Of a stretch of DNA of 38,020 nucleotides, positions 23,792-34,044 are shown one piece after another. The notes below the pieces were generated by a model. That model searched no databases. It had not been told where the DNA came from and saw only the letters and a list, made by a program, of their open reading frames with translations. Numbering within the stretch: position 1 is the stretch's first letter; every line of letters begins with the position of its first letter. The translations under genes were made by a program, and so were the position numbers. Origin of the DNA: a virus; IMG/VR virus record IMGVR_UViG_3300030109_002694, positions 1 to 38,020 of that record; one strand, 5' to 3'.

Positions 23792-24760
23792 ATGACATGG
23801 GATAAATTAGTAGATAGATGTTTACTCTTTACAGACGCACCAGGTGGTTTGTTAAAGGAGCTTTTAAAAGAAGCAGAATCAGAGCTATCAAATAAACTTG
23901 AACTGTATGATGCTATATATACAATAGAAGTTCCAAATACCATAAAAGGTTTAGGTGTTTATTCAGCAGACACAGGTTCTGATTCTAGTTATACTAAATT
24001 GCCAGCAGATTACCTAAAGGATATTTCTGTAATACATCGTGGCTCAAGATTAAAAAAAGTTCCTGAATTTGAAATGCATAGACAAACAGATGGAACTATG
24101 ACAGGAGGAAGCCCAACATCATACTCAATATCTGGGGACTTTATAGTATTTAACAGAGAGCCTTCTGCAGGAGAAAAATTTACATTACACTATAAAAGCT
24201 CGCTGACTGAATATACAACAGATAAGGTATTAAACGTATATCATTATGATGCAATAGGAGGCGATTCAAACGACAGAATATTTTTAGATACTCCTCTAGG
24301 AGATAAATTGAACACATATCAAATTTGGTGGGAAATAGCTAATTATACGTTATCAGCAGGGACTACTGTAGGAACAAGCGTTCCTGGCATTCCTGATATT
24401 TGGTATGGAAATAAGTCAAAAAATTTATTAAACTCTGTAAATTATGGTGAAATAGCTCATTTGTCAAGATATCAACTAAATAACGATTTTGGGTCAGAGG
24501 TAGGGACATCTTCAGCTGATGCTGACACTCAAAATTCTATAGGGTCATTAGTAAGAGTAGTGAACTATAGAAATGTTGCTCCTCTTATCCCAGATAGATT
24601 TCATACAAGCTTATGCGACTACGCAGTAGCGATAGCAAACGCTAAATCAGCACCAGATATATATAACACCTATTGGACGAAATGGACGATGAATATGGAC
24701 AATTTAATTAATGAAGCAATGGATAGAGACCTTATACATAGCATTAAGGAGGAAATCTAA
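23792..24760 (+). CDS. Head-tail adaptor (Gp6/P22 gp4-like)
   Basis: 322 aa. The pattern TWDKLVDRCLLFTDAPGG with helix LLKEAESELSN at the start, TKLPADYLKD and PSAGEKFTLHYKSS in the middle, and a C-terminal helical part (LCDYAVAIANAKSAPDIYN) matches phage adaptor proteins that bind the portal. It is the second adaptor-like gene in the cluster, so one may be the true adaptor and the other a head-closure or tail-tube A-type protein. Confidence 0.65.
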   Translation: MTWDKLVDRCLLFTDAPGGLLKELLKEAESELSNKLELYDAIYTIEVPNTIKGLGVYSADTGSDSSYTKLPADYLKDISVIHRGSRLKKVPEFEMHRQTDGTMTGGSPTSYSISGDFIVFNREPSAGEKFTLHYKSSLTEYTTDKVLNVYHYDAIGGDSNDRIFLDTPLGDKLNTYQIWWEIANYTLSAGTTVGTSVPGIPDIWYGNKSKNLLNSVNYGEIAHLSRYQLNNDFGSEVGTSSADADTQNSIGSLVRVVNYRNVAPLIPDRFHTSLCDYAVAIANAKSAPDIYNTYWTKWTMNMDNLINEAMDRDLIHSIKEEI

Positions 24761-25539
24761 TGCATTTAGCTAACAAAATAAATAAATGGGTACACAGTGG
24801 ACCCTATGCTAATTACGCAGAAATAGACCCAGTAACAGCAGGATTAATAGCAACAGCTGCAGTTAAAGCTGGAGGTTCATATATAAAAAGAAAGCAAGAA
24901 GAAAAGCTTATAAAAAAGCAAAAAAAAGAAAGACTAAAGCAATTAGATGCAATGTCTCAAATGTCAGCAGAAGAGCAGCAAGCAATGGCAAGAATGCGTA
25001 AAGGTGCAGAGCAAGGAACGATGGATGTTGCAAAGTTAAATCAGCAAATGGCACAGCCTCTATACCAGCAAGGAGAAGCTCAAGAGGCACAGGCAATGCA
25101 AAAAATTACTCAGCAAGGATTAGAGGGCTCAATAATAGCACAAGATGTTTCTCGTAAAGTTGGTTCAGATGTAAGAGCGTCTATAGCACAGCAAGCACGT
25201 CAAATAGCAATGGACAATGAGCGTACTAAAGCTGATGCAGCAAGAAGACTATCACAGGCACAAATGCAAAGAGGTCAATTACTTAGAGATATTGCAATGA
25301 AAAGGCAAGGAGCTATAAGCGATGCTGATATAGCTCAAATGAGGTCTAAGCAAGATTTTGCATCAGGGTTATATAGTGCAGGTACAGACCTTGCAACAGG
25401 TGCATTAGGAAATTACATGAATCAAAATTATATAACAGCATCAAAGGAAACTCATCCAACTAAACCAGGGCTATGGGGTACAAATGTTAAGAGAAGCAGC
25501 GTACTTGATTTTCCTACAGAAGAAAATGAGGTAAATTAA
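24760..25539 (+). CDS. Internal virion (ejection) protein
   Basis: 259 aa. A hydrophobic Ala-rich segment (ATAAVKAGGSYI, about residues 27-44) is followed by a long Gln/Ala/Met-rich helical region (SAEEQQAMARMRKGAEQG), characteristic of podoviral ejection proteins. Such proteins are packaged in the head or tail and enter the host envelope with the DNA. It is placed directly before the two other ejection-type genes. Start overlaps the previous stop (TAATG). Confidence 0.65.
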   Translation: MHLANKINKWVHSGPYANYAEIDPVTAGLIATAAVKAGGSYIKRKQEEKLIKKQKKERLKQLDAMSQMSAEEQQAMARMRKGAEQGTMDVAKLNQQMAQPLYQQGEAQEAQAMQKITQQGLEGSIIAQDVSRKVGSDVRASIAQQARQIAMDNERTKADAARRLSQAQMQRGQLLRDIAMKRQGAISDADIAQMRSKQDFASGLYSAGTDLATGALGNYMNQNYITASKETHPTKPGLWGTNVKRSSVLDFPTEENEVN

Positions 25540-25540
25540 A

Positions 25541-26392
25541 ATGACTAAAGACCAAAAAAAATTAAAAGAAAAGTTAGTAACAATGTATCAATATAAACCT
25601 AATAAAACTTATTCTTTATCTGGGATTTTAGGAGACCCAAACTATGAGGGTCAAACATTTACAACTGACAGTCGAGGAAATATTATATCGTTTAAGTCAA
25701 AGGAAGAAAAAGAAGCAGAAGAATCGAAAAAAATGTGGAATGAGGTAATAAAAGCAGACCAAAAATCTCAAATAAAAATTGCAGTTAAGCGACAAAGAGA
25801 AGAGCAAGAGCTTAAAGAAAGCCCTGAGATGCAAAGTGAAGAGTTTGCAGAAAAAAAACAAGGACTGCAAAATGCCTATGTTGATTTAATAACTACAACT
25901 AAAACAGATGCTCGTAATCGTAAAGTTTCATATAATCCAGACTCATTAATAACTACTCAGCCTAAATTTTATAAAGAGTACAATAAAGTTATAAACGCAG
26001 AAAAAGAATTAAATAAAGTAACAAAAAAACTTTCAAGACTAAGAGGAGACAGTGTATATTCAGACTCATTAAATATAGTTAGGGAATTACTTGGGGATGA
26101 TACAAATTTCTCAGCACAGCTTCCAGGTAAACCAATTCAACCAAAAGAAGTAGAAGAGGTTCCACAAGAGAGTACACCAGTAGATGCTCGGAGATATTTT
26201 AATCCATACACAAGGTCAGGAGCAACTAGCTCTATTGAAATACCTGAAACTAAATCAGTAGAACAAAGAAATACCTTAGAAACTCAACCTCAGCCATTAC
26301 CTCCTGTTTTGCAGCCAAAAAAATCTACTCAAGACGCTGATAGAAAAAAAAAGATATCTGACGAAGAACTAAAAAGAATATTAGGCTCTTAA
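25541..26392 (+). CDS. Charged virion-region protein, unknown
   Basis: 283 aa, rich in Lys, Glu and Gln. N-terminal part contains TYSLSGILGDPNYEGQTF; long helical stretch (QRKTDARNRK-like charged residues), then a Pro-rich, probably disordered C-terminal part (QPQPLPPVLQPKK). Its stop overlaps the start of the 2550-aa gene. It is probably an internal virion protein or partner of the giant protein; no family recognised. Confidence 0.6.
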   Translation: MTKDQKKLKEKLVTMYQYKPNKTYSLSGILGDPNYEGQTFTTDSRGNIISFKSKEEKEAEESKKMWNEVIKADQKSQIKIAVKRQREEQELKESPEMQSEEFAEKKQGLQNAYVDLITTTKTDARNRKVSYNPDSLITTQPKFYKEYNKVINAEKELNKVTKKLSRLRGDSVYSDSLNIVRELLGDDTNFSAQLPGKPIQPKEVEEVPQESTPVDARRYFNPYTRSGATSSIEIPETKSVEQRNTLETQPQPLPPVLQPKKSTQDADRKKKISDEELKRILGS

Positions 26393-29300
26393 TGGCAAAT
26401 CCATTTAAAGATATTTTCAAAAGAAAGTATACCCCATACTACTCAGTAGAGGGAGTAGATGATGCAACTAAGCAACAGATTAGAGAATTTGGTCAACAGC
26501 TTCAGCAGGACCCAACAAGGTTTACAGAACAGCAAGCTGAAAATATTACTACATTAAATTATCGTTTAGATAATCCTATAGACCCAGACCTAGAATTATA
26601 CGAGTCCATACAAGAAGGAACTCCAGGTAGAGGTGCGTTTGGGCAAAGACAAACTTTAGAGGATAAAAAACTTAAAGTAACTCAAATGGCTATGGGCAAA
26701 AATAAAGAAAGAACAGAGGATTTAATTGCAGGTATACAGGGCATAAGTGAACCAGAGCCAGTAAATACCTTAACTAATGTAGAAAGCGTAATACAAGAAA
26801 GCCAGGTAGATGAAAATATAGAGGACGAGCTACAACAAGCACGACAGCGTATAATAGAAACAAAAAGAGATATATACACAAGAGCATTAGGGGTAGACCC
26901 ATACAAAAACGTAGTAACAGCATTTGATAACTGGTGGAAAAAAACAAAGCAAAATGAAGAAGAGTTTGAGAAGTATGTACAAAAATATCAAACAACTACA
27001 GACTTAAAAAATGATTTTAAAAAATCTTTACAAAAAGGAACTCTAGAAAAAGATTTTGGAGTTGAGATACCTGAAGAGCAAAAACTTCCAGAGCAAAAAC
27101 TAGAAATACCAACTACAGAGGCTTTGCCAGAATCAACAGAGCAAGACATATCTGTACAAGAAGATTTTGATAAAGTTCCAGAAGCTAGCCAAGATATGTA
27201 TGCTAGAGGTATATCTGGAGTAATGCTAAAATATGAAAATGTAAATAATAGCACAGATTTAGGAAAAAACTTAATAAAGTTAAATAACTTATGGGCTATA
27301 AAGTATGGTCCAAGGGCAGCAAAGTTTGGAGCAAAAGACTCAGGTATACCAGCGTCAGACGGAGGAACCTGGGCTCAGTGGGATAATGAAGAAGAGATGC
27401 AAAAAGGCTCAAGAGCTGTAATTAATGAAATGTATTTTATTGATGCTGAAGGAAACCCACAAAGATTTGTTTTAAACTACATACTAGGTCCAAACGCTAC
27501 ACAAGAACAAATTATTGCAAATAAAGACGCAATAAATAATAGAGTAAAAGAAATAAACAATAGCATGGCAGCAATGGACCAATTTGAAGCAGCTAGGCAA
27601 GAAATAGAGTCAAGAAAAGATAAAACTGAAATAGCTCAGCTATATACAGCAGAAGACGCAGTAAAAGATATTTGGTTAAATCCTACAAAGTATATTCCTA
27701 TGGGAGACTTACTTCCATACCAGGCACAAAAAATTAATTATATTTTAGACATTGCAGAAAAGTTTGATACAGACCCCTCTACTCTAAGCATGAAAGAGCT
27801 TACAGACTTTAAAGAATACATATCAGATAAAAATTTTAAAGCAACAGCGACATGGAGTGCACAGCTAACCGAAATGATATTACAAATGCCAGCATTTTTT
27901 GGTGAAACTTACGGAGCAGGTAAAATTTTAAAGTACGGTGGCAAATTTACAAAGTCATTAAAGGGTCTAACTCCTGCTAAAGCAGCAGAAAGAATTAATA
28001 AAATACTTCCTGACAATGCTCTAGATAAGCTAAACCTTGCAATAAAAAATAAAAAATCATTACAGGTTAGTTCTGGTATAGCAAAGAATGTAACTCAAGC
28101 AGCAGTGGGTACCTATATAAGTGGAGATGTTAATACTGCTACACTAGAAAATTTTATGCCAGGCTATCAATTTAATGAAGATGGTCAGGTTATGAAAATA
28201 TATAATGGCATGGATAAACTATCAGCAGAGCGTCAAGCATTTTGGAGTACATTTATAGAGTTTGGAAGTGAGCTAACTGGTCCAGCAGGTAGAAAGTTTT
28301 GGGATATGCTTAAAAAAAGCCAACTAGGTGAGGCTGCAGCTAACACCTTTATTAAAGGCTATAAAAAATTAGGTATGCCAGAAAAAGAAGCTGTTATGAA
28401 TACAGCAGTCTACAAGGCTTTCCAAAAATTAAATCCAGGCGTTAGTGACGATGATGTTAATAGAGTGTTTCAAGAGTTTGGTTACCATGGTATTTTAGAA
28501 GAGGTGTTTGAGGAAAGAGTTGGTGATGCGTCTAGGGCTTTCCTTAAGAAGCTTACAGACCTTGGTATTGTAGAAGGATTTGATAATCCAGATTGGGATT
28601 TAAAGATGCCAACGTGGGACCAAATTAGTATGGAATTAGTTGCATTTGCAGTACCAGGTGGAGTTAAAGGAACTGTATCTGCAGGTAAAAAAATAGCTGA
28701 AACAAGAAGAATTAAAAAGGCATCTCCAGAATTTGCAAGCCAATATAAAGAAGCAGCCAGAAAAGATAAAGAAGAAAAACAAGAATTAAGTGCAATACAG
28801 AAAAAAGACACCTTAACAGAAGAAGATGTAAAAAGAGCTGATGAAATAAATCAAAACAAAATTACATTTGACGCACTTACCCAGTTTAAAGACATAATTG
28901 TAACAAATAAAGAAATAGCTAAAGAGGTAGACCTGTCAGGTGTAGACTTTACCAAAGAAGCACAAGTTACAGCTAAAGAATTGCAAGATTTAGGTGTATC
29001 AATGGAAGGTGAAGGATTAGCATCTGATACAGAGAAAAGTAATATTTTAGGCTATACTATGTTTACTAATCAAAAACTAAAACTAGGTCTTAACAAGGGT
29101 GCTACATACGACACAGTGTTAGAAGAGTATTATGGTCTAATGCGTAGAGGTGGTTTAACTCAAGAGCAAAAAAACACCTACGACCAGCACTATGAAAAGT
29201 ATGAGACAGATGCTGATTACAGACAAGGCGTTAATGAGTTTATAAATAGAATGCACGATAAAATGGGTCTGCCAACTGCTGTAGCCGATGTGAACCAAAC

Positions 29301-32300
29301 ACTTAGTAGTGATAAACTATTTGATAAAGAAGGTAAGTCTTATGAGTACAAGGCAGCACAGGAGCCTAAGAAGGATGTAGCAGATAAGGTATTTGATTAT
29401 GTAGGGAATTTATTTAATAAAGCACTAGGTAGATATGAAATAAAAGATGAAGTAAAAGACATATATAAAAAAGTACAAAAAAGAAAGTTAAAAGTATCTA
29501 CAGCTAAAGCAATAGAGCTAGATAAGAAAGAAGAAGAGCCAAAGGCAAAGCCTAAGAAAGCAGTAAAGAAAAAACCTACTGATGAAATAAGAGAGGTAAC
29601 ATCCTTAACAAAAGAGGGTAAAAGAGCAGTAGAAATCAAAATAGCAAACACATATGAAAAAGGTGTTAAACCATTACAAGCATTAAAAAATGCAGTAAGT
29701 GAAGAGCAGTTTACAGAGCTTACAGGTTTACAGACTAAAGAATTTAATAAAGTAATAAAGAATAAAAAGAAATCTGAGCAAATATTAAAGAAGATACAAA
29801 AGAAGACAGGCAAAAAAACTATAGATTTACTTAGTGGTAAAGGATTTGTGCCAAGAAAGAAGAAGCCAGATGTAAGCTACCAGCTTAGCCCTGCATCTTT
29901 ATCTAATCAAAAGTATGGAGCAATTAAAGGATTTGTTAAAGAATTAGCCAAAGAGGGTGAGCCTGCAAGATTTTGGTACGAGCAATCAGGTAAAGCTCTT
30001 TTAGATATTACAGGTGGAAACAAAGAAGAAGCTAAAAAATTATTGTCAATAATAGCAATTACCTCTCCACAGATGGATGTGTTAACTAACTTTGGACAAA
30101 TGGTAAAGGGATACTACAAAGCAATAAAAGGTGAAGAACCTTTAGCAGGAAGATTTCCATCTGCTATGTCAGAAAGAATAAAAAAAGTAATGGCAGGTGA
30201 AGAGTTTGGTGGATTAAAAACTGATAAGTTTTACAAGAATTTAATGACAGTAGTTGAAGGTGGTACCCCAGATGTTACAGTTGATATGTGGATGATGAGA
30301 GCATTTGGAATAGATAAAGATAGCCCTACAGACCTTGAATATAGAAGAATAGAAAAGCACGTTCAAGATATAGCAGATGATTTAGGTTGGGAGCCATATC
30401 AAGTACAAGCTGCAATTTGGGTATCAACAAAGGCTAGATGGGAGTCTATATATTCTCAAGAATTAAAAAATGAAAAGAACCTAGGTAGATACAAAGGTAG
30501 TGGCAAATGGTCATCTGAAAAAGTGTATAAAAATTTTAGAAAAAAAATGTTTACAAAACTAAAAAAAGTAGACTTAAAAGACAGAAGTTTGATAAAAGCA
30601 GGTTTTAACTACAAAGATGCTATTAATAAATACAAAGGAAGAATTTCTTTAGAGGTTATACCTCACCCATCAACTAATGTTTTGCCAGGTATACATACAG
30701 CAACATATAAAGAAAAATTAGAGTATCATAAGGCTATAATAGATGTATTATCAGATGAAAATGGTCAAGATATAATAGCTAAAACCTTAAAGATGCCAAC
30801 AATAACAAAGCATAATACTCCTGGATTTTATGAGGGAGAGTCTAATCCAAGTCATCACACAGAGGTTTTATTTTCTGAACAAAAAAAATATTTAAAGGCA
30901 GGTCAGCTAGATAAAGTTATAAATAAAGAAACTATTAATAATGTTGAATTATATGCAGCTGTAGAGGGTTTAGTAACAAAACAACAAGCTGTAGGATATA
31001 CAAAAGAGTTTGAAGCTCCATCAAAAAAATTAGCAAATTCAGTAGCTGTTGAAGCAAAGTTTTCTATATCTGATACAGAAATGAGAAAAATATATGATGG
31101 GATGTTAGAGCTTGGCATTGACACAGGACCCATGCCTACAGACTATGGTTTTGTAATGGTTAATTTTATGGACAATGATGCTAAGCCTTTTAGTGGGGTT
31201 GACAATAATCAATTTTATGAAAATGTTAAAAATGTTTTGGATAAAGTATTTCCAGATAGTAATTTTACATTGAGTAGGTATACAACATTAGGTGGTCTTT
31301 TAGAAAACAACTGGAAGGAAAATGAAGATGGCAAAGTTTATAGAGAAAGGATTAATCAAAGCAACAGACAAGATTCTATCAGGGAATTGGTCGATACGCT
31401 CAATGGTGAAATCGCCGAAGTCAACAAAATCTTTGAAAAAAAATATGGATGGAACAAGCCGAGTAAAAAGCCCCAAGTAAGTTATCAGCTAGCCCCAGCT
31501 GAACAATCTCTTAGTTTAGACGCAGAAACTACAATACAAGAGAAAACAAGAAAGTACATAAATTCCCTTAAAAGAATAAAGCAGGTAGTAGAAGAAATAG
31601 GTGAGGTTGATGAAATGACCAATCCATACCTACAGGCTAAAATTTATCCTGGAAGAGTAAGTTCTAGATTAGAAGATTTCAATAAATACATAGAAGGTTT
31701 TGTCCAAAGACTAGATAGAGCAAAAATATCTATTCCAGACTTTGGAGATTATTTATATGCAAGGCACGCAGAAGAGCGTAATGATGCAATAAAAGAAAGA
31801 GACCCAGAATTTGAAGGTTCAGGCTCAGGGATGACTGCTGAAGAAGCAGAAAGAATATTAGAAAAGTTAGACACAGCTAAGATAAGAAAGTTTGCTAAAG
31901 AATTTGATAAAAATGTTATAGGTGAAAGACTAAATATCCTCAAAGATGGAGGTTTAATTTCTGAGGAAACATACGAGCTTTTTACAAAGGATTCTCCATA
32001 TGAAAACTATGTACCTTTAAAAGGTGGAGAAAATAAACAAAATTTTAAGGCACCTCAAGGTGGTTTCAACATAGTAGGAAAAGATATATACAGGGCTGGA
32101 GGAAGAAACTCTAAAGCCGACAATCCATTTATAGCAGCTATTAGTGACTATGCAGACGCACAAATTAGGTCAGAGCAAAACAAAGTTGCACAGAGACTGT
32201 ACTTACTTGCGATAGAGAACCCTGCAGACTACTGGAAAGCCAGAGGGAAAAAGTATAGACCTCAATATAATAAAGAAGGTGAGTTACTATATTTAGACCC

Positions 32301-34044
32301 ACAAAAACTTCAAACAAATGAAATACAAGTATTAATAGATGGAAAATATAAAATAGTAGAAATAAATGACAAGCCACTGCTTGAGACATTTAGAAAGCTT
32401 GGAAGTGAAAAAACATATAAGTCTATGCAAGCCTTTAACCAGTATTTAAGAAGCGTATATACAACTTATAATCCAGATTTTATAGTTGGAAACTTTGTAA
32501 GAGATTTGCAAACAGCACTTGTGAACATAAAAGCATTAGCACCAGACAAGAATATAAGTAAAAAAATATTAAGAGATGTATTTGGTGGTGCTCCAATGAG
32601 AGCTATATATAGACAGGTTAGAGACAAGGATATAAAAACTCAAAGATTTAGTTTAAATAGAAAAAAATTAGATGTATATGCAAAATACTATGATGAAATG
32701 CGAGCAGCTGGTGGTACAGTAGGATGGTTTACAAATAGAAAAACTACAGAACTACTAAAACAATTAGAAAAATCTATTAAAAGGCAAAAAAATAACCCAA
32801 TGAACATGTTAAGGTCTATTGGGAAATTTGCTAATGATTTTAATATAGCTATAGAGCAAGCAACTAGATTAGCAGCATACAAAAACTTAAGAGAAAGTGG
32901 GTACACAGAAAAACAAGCAGCGTTAGCAACAAGAGACCTAACTGTAGACTTTAATCAGAAAGGTCAAGAAGGTGAATTATTTAGGGCAAGTTATCTATTT
33001 TCAAATGCAGGTATACAAGGTTCATATATTTTATTAAATTCATTGTTTGGAAAAAATGGGAAAAAAGCTAGAAGGCTTACCTATGCACTTACCATGCAGT
33101 CATTTATTTTGGGATTAGTAAACGCTTTACTTATGGATGACCCAGATGCTGATGACCCTGAAGATAGATATCCATGGACAGATGGAATCCCAGATTATGA
33201 AAAAGATTCATATTTAATGTACCCTCTTCCTAATGGTCAAATGTTTAAATTGCAAGTAGGTTGGGGATTAAATGTATTTCACGCCATAGGCAATGGAATG
33301 GCTGAAATAGTCGTAGCAAAATACAGAAATAAAGAGCCTAAATATGCAAACTCAGCACTTAGGATAGCAAATTCTATTGGCTCAGCATTTAGCCCTATAG
33401 GTTTTGGTTTTAATGGAATATCAAGTTTTATGCCAACAGCATTTGGAACTAAACCATTATGGGAAATAGTAGATAATGCAAAATTTACAGGGGCACCTAT
33501 AGCAAAAATTAGGCAACAAAGAAAACCTAGAAGCCAAGAAACATTTACTGGTGTTAATCCATACACAAAAATGGCAACAGATTGGATTTCACAAGCAACT
33601 GGTGGTGGACTCAGAGAAGGTGGTCTATATAAAGGGGGTTTAATTGAAATAAACCCAGAGTATGTGGACCACATAATAGAAACTTTAGGTGGTGGTAATC
33701 TATCCTTTATTAGAAATAGTTATAGGACAGGATATGATTTACTTAAGTATGGTGAAATTAAACGCATCAAAAGCGTTCCTATAATAAGAAAGTTCATTAC
33801 AGAGCCAGGAATACAACAGGTAAATACAGATTTTTATGATATGCATAATATATCTACATATACAAGATTTAGCGATTCTAAGCTTGAAGACTTTGAAAGA
33901 TATTATGATATATTATTAAATGAAAATGAAAGACTGTATGAAGAAGCAGAAACAGATAAACAGAAAGATATTTTAGATACTAGATTAAGGGGATATGAAA
34001 GAGCTTATAAAATATTATACAACAATCAGGATAAACTAAAATGA
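26392..34044 (+). CDS. 2550-aa polyvalent internal virion protein (LPD38-type)
   Basis: One fifth of the genome. Visible parts in order: disordered charged N-terminus (1-260); a region at about 270-390 with NNLWAIKYG and TWAQW followed by a G-x-RA helix, weakly resembling phage muralytic domains of the NNPGN type; helical/hydrophobic parts (500-800); Lys-rich linker (about 1040-1150); a domain with GKALLDITGG and AITSPQMDV (about 1165-1500) of a kind seen in phage polyvalent proteins; and a C-terminal LPD38-like domain (about 2020-2300) with NPDFIVGNFVRDLQ, EQATRLAAY, ATRDLTVDFNQKG and ALLMDDPDADDP. Polyvalent proteins are injected with DNA and combine pore, wall-cutting and counter-defence functions. 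Exact activities are not shown. Confidence 0.75.
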   Translation: MANPFKDIFKRKYTPYYSVEGVDDATKQQIREFGQQLQQDPTRFTEQQAENITTLNYRLDNPIDPDLELYESIQEGTPGRGAFGQRQTLEDKKLKVTQMAMGKNKERTEDLIAGIQGISEPEPVNTLTNVESVIQESQVDENIEDELQQARQRIIETKRDIYTRALGVDPYKNVVTAFDNWWKKTKQNEEEFEKYVQKYQTTTDLKNDFKKSLQKGTLEKDFGVEIPEEQKLPEQKLEIPTTEALPESTEQDISVQEDFDKVPEASQDMYARGISGVMLKYENVNNSTDLGKNLIKLNNLWAIKYGPRAAKFGAKDSGIPASDGGTWAQWDNEEEMQKGSRAVINEMYFIDAEGNPQRFVLNYILGPNATQEQIIANKDAINNRVKEINNSMAAMDQFEAARQEIESRKDKTEIAQLYTAEDAVKDIWLNPTKYIPMGDLLPYQAQKINYILDIAEKFDTDPSTLSMKELTDFKEYISDKNFKATATWSAQLTEMILQMPAFFGETYGAGKILKYGGKFTKSLKGLTPAKAAERINKILPDNALDKLNLAIKNKKSLQVSSGIAKNVTQAAVGTYISGDVNTATLENFMPGYQFNEDGQVMKIYNGMDKLSAERQAFWSTFIEFGSELTGPAGRKFWDMLKKSQLGEAAANTFIKGYKKLGMPEKEAVMNTAVYKAFQKLNPGVSDDDVNRVFQEFGYHGILEEVFEERVGDASRAFLKKLTDLGIVEGFDNPDWDLKMPTWDQISMELVAFAVPGGVKGTVSAGKKIAETRRIKKASPEFASQYKEAARKDKEEKQELSAIQKKDTLTEEDVKRADEINQNKITFDALTQFKDIIVTNKEIAKEVDLSGVDFTKEAQVTAKELQDLGVSMEGEGLASDTEKSNILGYTMFTNQKLKLGLNKGATYDTVLEEYYGLMRRGGLTQEQKNTYDQHYEKYETDADYRQGVNEFINRMHDKMGLPTAVADVNQTLSSDKLFDKEGKSYEYKAAQEPKKDVADKVFDYVGNLFNKALGRYEIKDEVKDIYKKVQKRKLKVSTAKAIELDKKEEEPKAKPKKAVKKKPTDEIREVTSLTKEGKRAVEIKIANTYEKGVKPLQALKNAVSEEQFTELTGLQTKEFNKVIKNKKKSEQILKKIQKKTGKKTIDLLSGKGFVPRKKKPDVSYQLSPASLSNQKYGAIKGFVKELAKEGEPARFWYEQSGKALLDITGGNKEEAKKLLSIIAITSPQMDVLTNFGQMVKGYYKAIKGEEPLAGRFPSAMSERIKKVMAGEEFGGLKTDKFYKNLMTVVEGGTPDVTVDMWMMRAFGIDKDSPTDLEYRRIEKHVQDIADDLGWEPYQVQAAIWVSTKARWESIYSQELKNEKNLGRYKGSGKWSSEKVYKNFRKKMFTKLKKVDLKDRSLIKAGFNYKDAINKYKGRISLEVIPHPSTNVLPGIHTATYKEKLEYHKAIIDVLSDENGQDIIAKTLKMPTITKHNTPGFYEGESNPSHHTEVLFSEQKKYLKAGQLDKVINKETINNVELYAAVEGLVTKQQAVGYTKEFEAPSKKLANSVAVEAKFSISDTEMRKIYDGMLELGIDTGPMPTDYGFVMVNFMDNDAKPFSGVDNNQFYENVKNVLDKVFPDSNFTLSRYTTLGGLLENNWKENEDGKVYRERINQSNRQDSIRELVDTLNGEIAEVNKIFEKKYGWNKPSKKPQVSYQLAPAEQSLSLDAETTIQEKTRKYINSLKRIKQVVEEIGEVDEMTNPYLQAKIYPGRVSSRLEDFNKYIEGFVQRLDRAKISIPDFGDYLYARHAEERNDAIKERDPEFEGSGSGMTAEEAERILEKLDTAKIRKFAKEFDKNVIGERLNILKDGGLISEETYELFTKDSPYENYVPLKGGENKQNFKAPQGGFNIVGKDIYRAGGRNSKADNPFIAAISDYADAQIRSEQNKVAQRLYLLAIENPADYWKARGKKYRPQYNKEGELLYLDPQKLQTNEIQVLIDGKYKIVEINDKPLLETFRKLGSEKTYKSMQAFNQYLRSVYTTYNPDFIVGNFVRDLQTALVNIKALAPDKNISKKILRDVFGGAPMRAIYRQVRDKDIKTQRFSLNRKKLDVYAKYYDEMRAAGGTVGWFTNRKTTELLKQLEKSIKRQKNNPMNMLRSIGKFANDFNIAIEQATRLAAYKNLRESGYTEKQAALATRDLTVDFNQKGQEGELFRASYLFSNAGIQGSYILLNSLFGKNGKKARRLTYALTMQSFILGLVNALLMDDPDADDPEDRYPWTDGIPDYEKDSYLMYPLPNGQMFKLQVGWGLNVFHAIGNGMAEIVVAKYRNKEPKYANSALRIANSIGSAFSPIGFGFNGISSFMPTAFGTKPLWEIVDNAKFTGAPIAKIRQQRKPRSQETFTGVNPYTKMATDWISQATGGGLREGGLYKGGLIEINPEYVDHIIETLGGGNLSFIRNSYRTGYDLLKYGEIKRIKSVPIIRKFITEPGIQQVNTDFYDMHNISTYTRFSDSKLEDFERYYDILLNENERLYEEAETDKQKDILDTRLRGYERAYKILYNNQDKLK

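Noticed and set aside
29397-29813. 138-codon minus-strand frame antisense to the giant gene
   Set aside because: It lies opposite Lys-rich coding sequence, whose complement is naturally free of stops; no ribosome binding site or context supports it. The same applies to the minus frames at 33279-33674 and 28482-28811.
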